From NCBI GenBank assembly GCA_027605045.1, contig JAQFWX010000012.1, positions 136,930 through 200,929 on the forward strand: 64,000 nt of DNA, read 5' to 3'. The stretch is from Phallus indusiatus (lineage: Eukaryota; Basidiomycota; Agaricomycetes; Phallales; Phallaceae). Made by a program: the position numbers and the translations under genes. This document shows positions 44,805 to 55,169 of the stretch, in pieces (within the stretch, counting starts at the first letter, position 1; each line of letters opens with the position of its first letter). The notes below the pieces were generated by a model. It was not told the origin of the DNA. It searched no databases and saw only the letters and a list, made by a program, of their open reading frames with translations.

Positions 44805-46044
44805 ATGAACCAATGTAGATCATTGCTTTTTCTCCCCGACCCGTTTTTTGCTGACATTCTTTGTAAAACTAGGCTCACCTGTTATACCATACGATATATT
44901 TCACTCAAATGTCATTCCTGAAGTGATTCTGGAGCACCTCCATTCGGAGCTTATAACGGGAGAGGATCTGAATGTCCCGTGGAACGCTTTCATAACGCTT
45001 CCTCTGGTGTGCTCCGATTTCAACAGGTCTTGTCGGAGTTATTATAGAATGATATTCGGATTTAAAAATGACGACTATACTTCCGAACAGGTTCAGGTAT
45101 TTCATTAGCCAATAACTAGTATCGTTGGATTCAAACCTAATTTCGTAGGTCATCTACTCTCGTGCAAGGGATTCGTGGTCACGCGCCAGAGGACTGGTCA
45201 GAGATCCCGAAGATGACCTGATCGTCCGATATAAAGAATTGATGGCCAATGAGTCTCTTGTTCAAATTTACATCTGTCTTGCGTATTCGCGTCGGTTTAT
45301 GAATTGGGATGTGCTTTCGCCGCTGTCCAGTCGTAGGGGAAGTGCTCTCCTACCGCCTCATGTTAAACCGATAGAGTCAAGGCCCGAAGATGTAGAAACC
45401 GGCTCTCAAAAGATACGAGATGACAGGATGCACAGGCTATTCATGCCGCTGACTTGCGTTATGAGACTTTGTGATAAAATCTCTCAGCCGTTTTTGACAC
45501 GAAGGATCGCCAGGTTTACTGCAGATATCGCTCCCTATTATACCACAAGTGAGATAATTGATAAATTAGTTGTTTTTTGACACGGAAACGGAAGCTTCTT
45601 ACCTTCCCGGTCAGCTCCTGTTCTCCTTAAATATGCTCAGGACCTAGAAAGTTACCTTGCTCAAGATTATCCCGTTTCCCCAGTATGCCCTAATCTCTTC
45701 GCGTTTCTCAATATCTAATTTATTTAATCAGGATATTCTAGCCGGCTGGGTACTCCAGTCCCTCATTCTCATTACTGAAGTGGACACGTTCTTTAAGCAA
45801 TTCATAGAGAGTGGTCGTGCGGTCTCAAAATTTTCGAAATCAAATAAAATCCCCAGACATATTTACGAGGTGAAATAAAGTTATTTTTTTCTCAAGTTAT
45901 GAAAACTTATTGTATTCATCTTATCAGGCGGTCGAGCTTCCTCGTCTAATGGCCCAAGTTGTGCAGAGAGACTGGGGAAAGGACACAAGACAGATTCACG
46001 ATGCTGCTCATGAAGTTATGAAGAAACTCGATACACCTGAATAA
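44805..46044 (+). CDS. F-box-like protein of unknown function (318 aa, six exons)
   Basis: Proposed exons 44805-44814, 44873-45096, 45149-45548, 45615-45682, 45732-45869 and 45928-46044 sum to 957 bases, 319 codons. The tiny first exon gives MNQ and is the least certain part. The N-terminal region (IPEVILEHLHSEL, then ITLPLVCSDFNRSCRSYYR) resembles an F-box helix set as found in large basidiomycete families. The rest is helical with no repeat I recognise, and ends HEVMKKLDTPE. If it is an F-box protein it would recruit substrates to an SCF ubiquitin ligase. Splice phases agree throughout, so the gene is probably functional. Confidence 0.65.
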
Positions 46045-46843
46045 CACACTGAGTATGCTTTTGCGTACTATCACCTCATTTTATGTTATGTGTTTTCGTT
46101 TATGATGGTCCTGAGGGTGTATAGTTTTATGGGGTCGATAATCTGAGGACTAACCAATGAGGCAAGCCACAGCATGAATCTGGGGGTATGTTGAAATATG
46201 AATTGCATTTTGTGTTGTAACTTGAGTCCGGATTCATCATTTCATGCTCAGAGAAAGCACTTATAACGAGGCCCGAATAAATATTGGCCCAAGTACACGA
46301 GTTCAAAACCTAAATATATCTGTGGCTCTTCATGGCAACAGCTCCTCGAAGCTCCGCCTTTTTTTGTTACGGAACTCATATAACCGTTTATGCTTTCTCA
46401 TTGTGATACAATAGAATTATTATACGGACGTGGCGTGGCATGCCCACCATTGGTATTTATACTCAGTGACGAAAAAAACGCACGACGCTGAACTTCTTAA
46501 TGATTTAGATAACTTTGTTGATTATCTTGGACTCAAATCCACACAAAGGTTCTTCTATATGAATTCATCCTACGGGAGATAGTGAAAAATCACCGCCCGT
46601 AGCAATTTTCTCTAGATTCCAAGTACCTCTCTTCATTGTAACTTTTCAGGGAAGATGAAATTTTCAAGTCTTATAGAACACGGGGCAGCCTGAGAAGGAG
46701 CATTTGAGGAAGAAGATCACGAGCATTCCATTTCATTACAGGAAAAGAAGTCAAAGTACATTTTTGGGAATCACATATCCAAGGATGTTGAACCATATTT
46801 GTGCGGTCAATGATCACATTGAAATGAGTGGCGAGCCCTCAGC
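46045..46843. other. Intergenic
   Basis: AT-rich sequence between the 3' ends of two convergent genes. No gene, repeat or RNA was seen. Confidence 0.4.
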
Positions 46844-47258
46844 TCATTTACCGGGATAGATCTTCAATCGCTCCTTGTCCCACTAGTATATCGCGAGATC
46901 AAATACTGAAGACACCTTTATGAGGTTGAATCTTACCACTCCCTCCGTCCAATATACGTCAGATTGAATGATCTCCCACACAGAGCCGATCGTCTTAGCA
47001 CGGAAAATCATGATTGAGCCAACCATTTTTTCGGGCTCATCGGGCAACTCAAATGTTTCAGGATCCAAGAGTAAAATTCCGGAAGCTAGCATGAATATAA
47101 GCTTGTAATTAGTCATTACAAGGAGTCAGAAATGCACTCATTACTCCCGTCTCCTTTAACTCTCTAAGTCGTTCAAGATGCTGGGCACGAACACTCAGTC
47201 TTTTCTCCAACGTCCCCTCCTCAGTATAATCAGGCGCATATGCCACAAAGGTAAACAT
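46844..47258 (-). CDS. YCII-domain protein (102 aa, three exons)
   Basis: Exons 47258-47138, 47085-46937 and 46882-46844 join to 309 bases. The start reads MFTFVAYAPDYTEEGTLEKR, followed by RAQHLERLRELKETG. Exon 2 has GILLLDPETFELPDEPEKMV, GSIMIFRAKT and SDVYWTEGV. Exon 3 gives WDKERLKIYPGK. This is the compact ferredoxin-like YCII fold (pattern: early beta strand, RxxHL, MxGS, DxYW). The exon 1 donor could instead be seven bases earlier, but only the chosen one keeps the frame. Biochemical function in fungi is unknown; some relatives are small dehalogenase- or hydrolase-like enzymes. Confidence 0.85.
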
Positions 47259-48605
47259 AACAGAATTCTTTAAAAATCAAAGTACGTGGGATGTAAGAGT
47301 AGATTTCAGGGTAACACGATAGCGATCAAGTTGGTCCAGTGATGGAGATCAGACGAAGATCTGATCTCGTTAAGGGGCGCTTGTTCTCATGGCCATGACC
47401 TGCAGCGCTCTAATTTTCATCTTGAAAAAACAAAAAGCTTCAATTCATTTTTCAATCCATTGCAGATCGATATTGTGTCAACTCAAATGCGATGAAAGTG
47501 GGAATCGGGTATTACAGGCTAATAATGAACATTTACTCGCTGTGTCACACTAACACTATCTTCATTTGTATTTTTGTATCGTAGTCCGAGTCGTTCTAGC
47601 ACTATGTAGGAATATGGTTAGCTTTCTCGAGATAGGCTGAAGGGGCTTCCTCTATTATGTTACTCGCCAATTAAGAGCCAGCTTGGCAACACTAAAGCGT
47701 GAAATTTGATGTCGAGGTATTCCGTGAATATAGCGTATGTGTTCGCGGAATGGAACACGCTTGGTATGTCATCTGGTTATTGATGCTTCGTGAATCGTAA
47801 ATGTAATTAAAACTTAACCAGTGCAAAACTATACCTAAGCAATCATGTTAAGGGCACGATTTTACCAATGCTAATAGGGAGGTCCGAGTAACTTTTGGAT
47901 ATGTCTGCGTCAGGCGGGACAAGGCCCGAAAACTGTCTTCCTTTTCTAAAACAGTATGTACATTCGGTATACGACACGGACCGAGCTATTTATTGTGGTT
48001 CCGAAATTAGCTTGGCATGAGGAAACTAAACTATAGGGGATACCGTGAGAGAACCGTAAATCCTTTTAAAGAAGTCACTGACTGAAGGTTCACAGATATC
48101 ATACATAATTATTTTGTTGATGGGAACGCCTGAGCGTTTCTAGTGCGAGATAGGGCGTTTGTCCCGTTCATGTGAATTCTTGGATGCCAAAACAGGTGAT
48201 TACGAAAAACAACAACAACAATAATAAAACTGACTTTCTGCAAAACGACCAATGGCAAATCTCGATAGACTTCTCAATTATCGGTGAGTCAATGCAATAC
48301 GGAATGGCTTAGTCGCGAACACCTTCTGTGATAAATCATAAAAGGAAAAAAGGTATAAGCTCAGCTTTCAGCTAACAACCGCCGGGTCATTTAGGGCATG
48401 TAGGCGGTCTTCTTTGAATTGGCGATCTAACCAACATATTTCCCGATGCTCCACATGCATCCTAATTGACAAACCTCAAACTTTTCGGGTTGGCTCTGGA
48501 GTCTCAAAGAACACCGGCTCGTTTTTTGTGCTTACAATTCCCCACCACCAACGTCCTCCTGCCTGACCGATTTACAAGGATTGACAGAACGTTTGAACTT
48601 GGAAA
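47259..48605. other. Intergenic, shared upstream region of two divergent genes
   Basis: About 1.3 kb separate the starts of the YCII gene and the reductase gene. No coding frame or repeat is recognised. Promoter elements could not be singled out by eye. Confidence 0.4.
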
Positions 48606-50304
48606 ATGGAACCTCAGATTGTCCTGGTAGCATCTATCTCTACTACGTTCCAGTGTCGGTCATTGATTTCTTGACCTCCGTCTCAGATTACAGGTGCTAC
48701 TGGCTTTTTGGGTTCTCACATCGTGGAGCACTTTCTGAATACAGGCTATATCGTGAGAGCGTGAGCGCCGGATCACCTCAAGTGTTTCAAAACCTTTGCA
48801 TACTTTCGTTTTTCTGTTCCTACAGTCTTTGTCGGTCGTCAAAAGCAGACGAACTTAGAGAACGAAGCAGCGATCCGAAATTCAGTGTCGCAATCTCCGA
48901 TGATATCACCACTGACGACTTCTCCTCGATTTTACAAGGTATGGCTTGTCGGTTCAACATAGCTTTATTACAACGATTATTTAGACGTTTATGCTGTTGT
49001 CCACGTGGCATCGCCAACACCTTTCTATGGGAATCACATTGAGGTAGGCGGAGATCATAAAACTGTTACCAAAAAAAAAACTTTAAGTTGTGATAATACT
49101 CAAGGTTGCTGTAAAAGGAACGCTCAACGTATTGACCAAAGCATATGCCGCAGGGGTCAGAAAGATTATTTTCATCAGTAGTATCTATAGTGCGCTCACG
49201 GATTATCGTGAGCTGCTCGATCCTTCACGTGTATTTGATAACGACAGTAGGCCACCACCTCATTTCTTCATGACGTGAAAAGAGATTAAAGGGAGCTTTA
49301 TAAGGCTGGGGCACTGTGCCAGAATTTCTTCGGGAGCAGAGTAAAAGATATGTAAATGAAGCCCTTCCTCGTACGTGTTATCTGGTTGGCACAAGTATGA
49401 AAGACGTTACTTAAAAAAATTTAAGGCAAGATCATACCTTCATCGGAAGAGAACGTGAGGTCCCTGCTGATGCAAATGAACCTCGTTTTCAATTAACTGA
49501 ACACGTTTTCTTTAGAAAACCCTGGATGAGACACTACACGGTGAGATTCTCCCATCGCTTTCTTAATAGATTTGACGGGATGAAACGAAGATACAGAACC
49601 TGAACAACAATCTCAGCATAGTGGGAATAGGGAACAGCAGGAAGATATCAATCCATTCGTAGCTTATGCATTTTCGAAATTGCTTGCTGAAGAAACGGTG
49701 TGGGCATTTTCAGATGCGTATAGCGACACGGATGTTATTTCCAGTAAGCTCGTTCTTCCATATCTATCCTTCGAAAACACGAGAGAATCCTGAACCCTCT
49801 TTCAACGCGTAATCGACATCCTCAGTTTTGCCAACCTATTTTTACGGGCCATTCTCAAAATTTCACGTTATCCGGGAGGCTACCACGCTCAGCACAAATT
49901 ACATTTTGTATAGTATTTTTGCGCGCCCGGTGGCATCATATCCACCGGAAAGCATTCCTGATCATGTGGTCGATGTGCGAGATGTCGCCAAAGCTTGCGT
50001 TTTAGCCATGTCACCAAGAGCCTCTTCATCAACGACGCCGTCCCGACGCCGCATTTTATTGTGTAGTGGAACGTTCTCATGGAAGGAAGTATCAGCGGAA
50101 ATCGCTCGGGCATATCCCGAAATCAAGAACCGAGTGGTAGAGGCCGGAGAACCGAAAGAGCTTTTGAAGCGAAGGGGTGCTGCTCAGATTGATGTTTCCA
50201 TGGCAAAGCAACTTTTGGGTCTGGATGAATTCATACCTTGGCAGACTTCTGTGAAAGATGCTGTGGAGTGTTTGCTTGAGACAGAAAACCAATGGAATCC
50301 TTGA
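48606..50304 (+). CDS. NAD(P)-dependent reductase, dihydroflavonol-reductase type (extended SDR)
   Basis: Exons at 48606-48626, 48687-48760, 48826-48938, 48985-49043 and from 49105 join in phase and give MEPQIVLITGATGFLGSHIV (Rossmann GxxGxxG), CRSSKADELRER, VVHVASPTPFYG and GVRKIIFISSIYSALTDY. After a less clear stretch (about 49225-49590) a frame reads NPFVAYAFSKLLAEE with the catalytic Y-x3-K, then an intron 49744-49825 and ILPTYFYGPFSKFH, IPDHVVDVRDVAKACVLAM, ending at 50304. Length, order and motifs match the DFR-like SDR family. The join near 49225-49590 is unresolved: one candidate exon (AAAACCCTGGATGAG at 49517) fits in frame, with a roughly 290-bp intron that is long for this gene. 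Substrate unknown. Confidence 0.75.
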
Positions 50305-50729
50305 GGCCTTGAGGAGCTTGGTCAACGATCGCACACTCGTTTTGCTGTACTTGTTCCTGTCTTTTTTTCTGTTTTTCGTTAGGAAAATGAAATTTGTCGC
50401 GCAGTTCCTTGACTAGATGACGACTGAGGCTGGCGAGTGCTATATTCGCAGCGGTAAGAGCCAAAGGAAACGATATCGCTAGGTCGCGAGACAACCAAAG
50501 TGTAAATTGGGTAAGAAAACGGTCTTAGAGCAAATATATCGCTAACGCTGATGATGTGAAAGCAGAACTTGATAAAATCTCAACGACATTGAAATTCGCA
50601 TATATATGTACCTTCGTGTCGACGGCTGACCATCGTTTCAGACAATAGATCTAGCAGACAAATCACCTTGAAAATTAAATAAATAAACGAGATGATGTGG
50701 CCATTGGCCAATGAGTTTTTTTGGGACTG
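50305..50729. other. Short intergenic stretch
   Basis: Between the reductase stop and the 9-bp duplication of the mobile element. A minus-strand frame (50231-50494) overlaps the reductase end and has no family signature. Confidence 0.35.
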
Positions 50730-50738
50730 GGAAAAAGA

Positions 50739-51028
50739 TAGCCTCGAGACCAGGCCGCGTGACAGCTTCACCTCCCCGGCTCCTTTTGGAAGGTGGAGAA
50801 GCGTCGCGAGGGGAGGTTCCGCTGTATGAGGCCTGGCACAAATTACATTGGCACCCCTGGTGACACCCCAAATGTCACACGTCCGGGGTCCATCTTCAGC
50901 CGCCTCCCAGACTATTTTCACTTTTTCTCCCAATCCTCTTGTAAAATACTACTCATATTTAGGTCGAAATATAATTCTACTATACAAATAAATCGGAATG
51001 AGTCTTTTTTTTTCAAAAAAACCGCGAT
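50739..51028 (+). repeat. Left terminal inverted repeat
   Basis: About 290 bp from tagcctcgagacc to the tttcaaaaaaaccgcgat boundary. A frame in it (on the minus strand) mirrors the one in the right arm simply because the arms are inverted copies. Confidence 0.85.
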
Positions 51029-51169
51029 GAACACGTCACAGTTCTCAGAAAAATCCGCAAAGCTGTCCTGAAGCCGCTACCACCACTTTTTCTTCACTTC
51101 CTCCGTCTCAGCACTTGCCCTCAACATTCCTGACCATTAATTGACAATTTACCAGACGCAATCTTCGAT

Positions 51170-51574
51170 ATGGATAAGCAAGGAACGATCTCCGAAAACA
51201 TTCAGCCAAACATACCCCATGATACTACAGTAGACGATGGTGCATGGCAGACTCTGGAGGAAAAGTGTCAACAACGCTTGCTGTTCACTCCTAAGCCATG
51301 GCAGATTGACATGGCGTTAAGACTACTAAACAAAGAAAACATCATCTTGTTGTCCCGGACTGGCTCTGGCAAGTCTCTTTGCTTTGTGCTGCCAGGACTG
51401 GTTACTGGTAAGCCGGTCCTAGTTCTCTCACCGTTGAATGTCCTGGAGGAAGATCAGGTTAGTATTTCATTTCTTTTAGAGACAAAAATAAACGCGTTTA
51501 CAGGCCAAAACATTTTGCTCCTGGGGTTTTCGGGCTGTTGGTTTGAACGCGAATAATTGTACGCAAGAGACGTT
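51170..51574 (+). pseudogene. Captured 5' fragment of a RecQ-like helicase gene
   Basis: Begins MDKQGTISENIQP at 51170 and contains FTPKPWQIDMALRLLNKENI, Walker A LSRTGSGKSLCFVLPG (K68) and VLVLSPLNVLEEDQ. An intron (51459-51504, gttagt to acag) follows, and exon 2 continues in frame as WGFRAVGLNANNCTQETLQ, then meets the right terminal repeat at 51575. The presence of the intron shows the fragment was taken from genomic DNA, not from mRNA. The DEAH box and the second helicase domain are absent. It differs clearly from the other helicase relic at 30323. Confidence 0.75.
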
Positions 51575-51950
51575 GCAGGATCGCGTTTTTTTGAAAAAAA
51601 AAAAACTCATTCCGATTTATGTGAATAATGAATTTATATTCCAGCCTAAATATGAGTAGTATTTTACAAGAGGATTGGGAGAAAAAGTGAAAATAGTCTG
51701 GGAGGCGGCTGAAGATGGACCCCGGACGTGTGACATTTGGGGTGTCACCAGGGGTGCCAATGTAATTTGTGCCAGGCCTCATACAGCGGAACCTCCCCTC
51801 GCGACGCTTCTCCACCTTCCAAAAGGAGCCGGGGAGGTGAAGCTGTCACGCGGCCTGGTCTCTACAGCGGAACCTCCCCTCGCGACGCTTCTCCACCTTC
51901 CAAAAGGAGCCGGGGAGGTGAAGCTGTCACGCGGCCTGGTCTCGAGGCTA
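51575..51950 (-). repeat. Right terminal inverted repeat
   Basis: Inverted copy of the left arm, longer by one 81-bp tandem duplication. Differences from the left arm cluster near the inner end (around 51620-51650). Confidence 0.85.
51782..51943 (+). repeat. 81-bp tandem duplication with internal hairpin
   Basis: Two head-to-tail copies (51782-51862, 51863-51943) starting tacagcggaacctcccc and ending ggcctggtctc. Each carries acctcccc and ggggaggt, eight-base arms able to form a hairpin. The left arm has a single copy. Confidence 0.85.
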
Positions 51951-52351
51951 GGAAAAAGATGCGATTATTGCACTGTGACTGTCACAACCGTTTTCGGGAT
52001 GTCACATTTCAATCTTCTTCCGTACTTACCTCGGCTAACTCCGTTAGCTTCAGGGAGTATTGGTTTCAGGTATAAAGGAATAAGTTCGTCGTTCACCGAA
52101 ACCTGTGTCCAAGAATTAGATGGGAGATCACATGTGCATTTATTTCTACATTTCTGCTCGATATTATTGACCTTCCTTTGATCTTCCTTACTAGTTTTCT
52201 ATCGATTCTTGTCCCTTTCGTCTGTCCGGACGAGTCCGACATGCGAAATACTACATATTTCTTTGTCTGGATTACCTATAAATACACAAGACAGAATTAT
52301 TTTGCTGTATAAGAGACCGTCGATTCATTTTCGCGAGTTTTCATAGCTCAA

Positions 52352-53077
52352 ATGTCTACATTCAAGCGCAACGGTTTCACCTCACAAGGAAAATATGCGA
52401 ATCATAAGCGTAGACAACTTTCCCTCTCCCGAAGTTTTCTGTTCCATGACGCTCTTTCTGCAATAAAAATCCTCACCATTCCGGGTTTTTTAAAATGCCG
52501 AGGAGGAAGTGGAAGCAGATCATGGAGTTTCAGAAAGTCTTCAAACCCGAATAAAGATTATGTTTCTCCGTGGATCTACTATCCCGTCGGATATATCATT
52601 CGCGTGCGAGGTGTTGACTTTGAGATTGTTTCACCACCTCTACCATCAACCGCATTCAAGTTCTCGCACCCTTCACACCAACGTTTCAAGAATTCAAACC
52701 GCATCCCGACGTCTGGTCGTGCAAAGTTTGGTGACCACACATCCTCTTTCTCTCCTAATGTGGCTCCGATCTCAAAGCCGTCCGCTGGTAAAAGACGAAG
52801 ATCCCCAGCCCAAAATGTCTTAAAACGTCGTTCTCCGAGCAAGGCTAAAAAATGTAGGTTCTAGTAAACATCCTTCACCTGTTTCCTTCCCAATCAATTC
52901 TTTTCTGTATTCTTTTTAGTCTCTCCGAGCTCTGGGATGTTGCCCATGGAGCGCCCTATGCGACCCAAACACGATTCTACATTTTTTGTTCCGCCCAAAG
53001 TGAAGAAAGACACTGCGACTTATTTCTGGACATCTGGACACTCTACCAATGTACATTCCGCAGACCTTCTAACTTGA
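52352..53077 (+). CDS. Small basic protein of unknown function (219 aa, two exons)
   Basis: Exon 1 52352-52853 and exon 2 52920-53077, with a GT-AG intron, total 660 bases. The start reads MSTFKRNGFTSQGKYANHKR. The middle has YYPVGYIIRVRGVDFEIVSP, and a lysine/arginine-rich tract (GKRRRSPAQNVLKRRSPSKA) suggests nuclear localisation. The end is FWTSGHSTNVHSADLLT. No family recognised. Part of exon 1 could be an unrecognised intron, so the internal sequence is tentative. Confidence 0.4.
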
Positions 53078-53469
53078 CTTTGGTACGCATTCGTCCGTCA
53101 ATAGATATGTCCACAGTCTTGGACTCATCAGCTTGATATAGGGAACGATCAACGTCAAGCTGGAGCATGTTTCAAGCCTGTACTGACGTTTTAAAGAAGT
53201 TGCTAACTTTGTTCCACATGTTGTGTGCGTGTCGCCTTTCTTTGTATGTAATTTATAATGGCCCATTTTTGTCGTTTTGTTACGATGATTTCAAAGCCTG
53301 AAAAAATAAATTCATTGTCATTATTATTATCATTATACGAATTCCTGTGCAGTATATTATAATGTTTGGTTCGTGACGACACACCATCTCAATTCAACTC
53401 GCAGCCTGTAGAGATTGTTTAAAAAAAAACTTCCTCGACAAAGAAAACACTGAATTATCACGTCATCAT

Positions 53470-54800
53470 CTATCGCAACAGCATACTATATGCAAATTGG
53501 TTATGCCAGAGCGTATCCTCTTTGTCTATAGATGAGTCGACTACCAGCTCTGGAACTATACCACGTAATCTTTGAAGCACATCACCAGTTTTGTCTACCA
53601 TATTTCTACCTTTCAACGTCAAAACTTTCAGTCTTTCCCATTTGACAACTTCCCTGCGAATTGACTGATCGTCGTCGTCATGGATTACAGCTTCTCCCAA
53701 AAAGAGCCCGAAGATATATGTTTTTAATAATGAGAAGCTAGGACGAACGAGTGGAGGTCCTGTATAAATTCCAAGTTTTTGAGATGTAAGCCGAGATGAT
53801 ATGGTGACATGCGATAGACTGGTGTGATATGCGTATAAAATCTCGTACCACGATTTCAGGAGGTCGATTTCGGCGGAGTCTGGTAGAGCCTTCCCGGAAG
53901 GAAAGATCAAAGCCAGGTTGGTCAATCGAGGAAACGAAGAGGGCGAAGATGAGAGATATGATAGAATCGGGCTAGTCCACTGCGCTGTGCAGTCAATAGA
54001 AAAGGATTCCAGAACAGGGGGACTGATGACGTGTTTGGCGAAAGGAAGTGATATAATTCCTTGCAACGTTAGGTGTTTGCAATGCGGCAGTAAAACTTCA
54101 CTGTTGCCGCCGTTGCTGAAAAGCGTCGAAAATGAGGAGGAGGAGGCCGACGAAATTGATGGAGACGTGGTAGATGTAATTGATTTTGCAGACCTCAAGC
54201 TGGGTGTGAATGTGTACTGGTCAATTGTATCGCTGTCGGGACAATAAGGGGATCCATAAGGGGAACAGACCAACAACGTTTCCACGTTGGTCATATTCCT
54301 TAAAATATCCCAAAAATTGGTTCTCATCTCCCTATCATCCAGATACCACCGTAATGTCCGAACGCGCAAGTTGAGATGAGGATACCGATTGAGATTTTTG
54401 CGGAGCCGTCTTTGAGCGAGTAGCACGCTTTCGCGGCTATTACCGTTTTTTAACAAGCCTTTGCTTTTGATATCCACTTCGTATACTCTCCGAAGTCGCA
54501 AGTCGATGTTGGTATACAATAAAGGTAGGAAGAGAGAGGCGCATCGACGGGATACTTGGGAGATAGACCAAAGATCGCGGGGTGATAGAAAGTTCTCTCC
54601 GATATAAATCAGGATATCGTCAATAAGATATTCAAGTAAATCGTCGGCGTGATGTTCATATTGTTGACGATGTAACAATCGCGAAGGAACATTCGTCAGA
54701 CCTGACTTCAGCCTGTTGGATCCGGAAGTTGTAACAATTTTTGACTAAAGCAGTTTTTACAGAGTTAATGAAAAGCTTACCGCTGCATCCGGATTTCCAT
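53470..54800 (-). CDS. F-box protein (420 aa, two exons)
   Basis: Exon 1 54800-54781 (MEIRMQ and part of the next codon), intron with gtaagc and caacag ends, exon 2 54712-53470. Together 421 codons. The large frame alone has no ATG at its start, which is why the small first exon is proposed. The N-terminus LLEYLIDDILIYIGENFLSP, then RDLWSISQVSRRCASLFLP is a typical F-box. The rest has leucine-rich strand-helix spacing (LRVRTLRWYL, VETLLVCSP, LESFSIDC, LKVLTLKGRN). Likely the substrate receptor of an SCF ubiquitin ligase. Client unknown. Confidence 0.8.
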
Positions 54801-55169
54801 TGTAAGCCTACGTGACGAAAACGATTTCTTGGGATGTTCTGCCTGCATGTCTTGCGGGATGGTGTCTTGTGTCTTGGTAACTACCGTAAACGAAGTTGAT
54901 GAAAGATTGTTCATTGCGCACGAATGAGAATGAGACTCGCAATCTTCTTGTAAGAATTATCCGTCATCTCTTTTATTCACGTCGGAACTGCGCATTTGCG
55001 TTCCTGGATCAATTCCCATGCAAAGGGCAGCTGACAGCAAGCAAAGGTCCAATGGCGGGGAAATAGGCTTTTTTCACGTGATTGTCACGGTTATGTCACA
55101 TATCACGTGGAATTATTAGTCTAACAATACAATAGCATATGCTAAATAAAAACCACAGTCCCGTTCATC
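54801..55169. other. Intergenic
   Basis: Upstream region of the F-box gene and downstream of the PH-domain gene. Contains cgtgattgtcacggttatgtcac-type words near 55075 but no recognisable feature. Confidence 0.35.

Larger units (their letters stand above)
50739..51950. mobile_element. MULE-like element with long inverted termini and captured helicase fragment (1212 bp)
   Basis: The ends start TAGCCTCGAGACCAGG in inverted orientation and are flanked by the same 9 bases, ggaaaaaga (50730-50738 and 51951-51959). The inverted arms are about 290 bp (50739-51028 and 51575-51950) and nearly identical apart from an 81-bp duplication in the right arm. A 9-bp duplication with long inverted repeats is typical of Mutator-like elements. 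No transposase is inside; instead there is a spliced helicase fragment, as in Pack-MULEs. Confidence 0.8.

Noticed and set aside
51675..52181. Plus-strand frame of 168 codons starting MGEKVKIVWEAAEDG
   Set aside because: It is located in the right inverted arm and its mirror occurs in the left arm at 50580-50933. It contains the 81-bp duplication in translated form and is a terminal-repeat sequence, not a gene.
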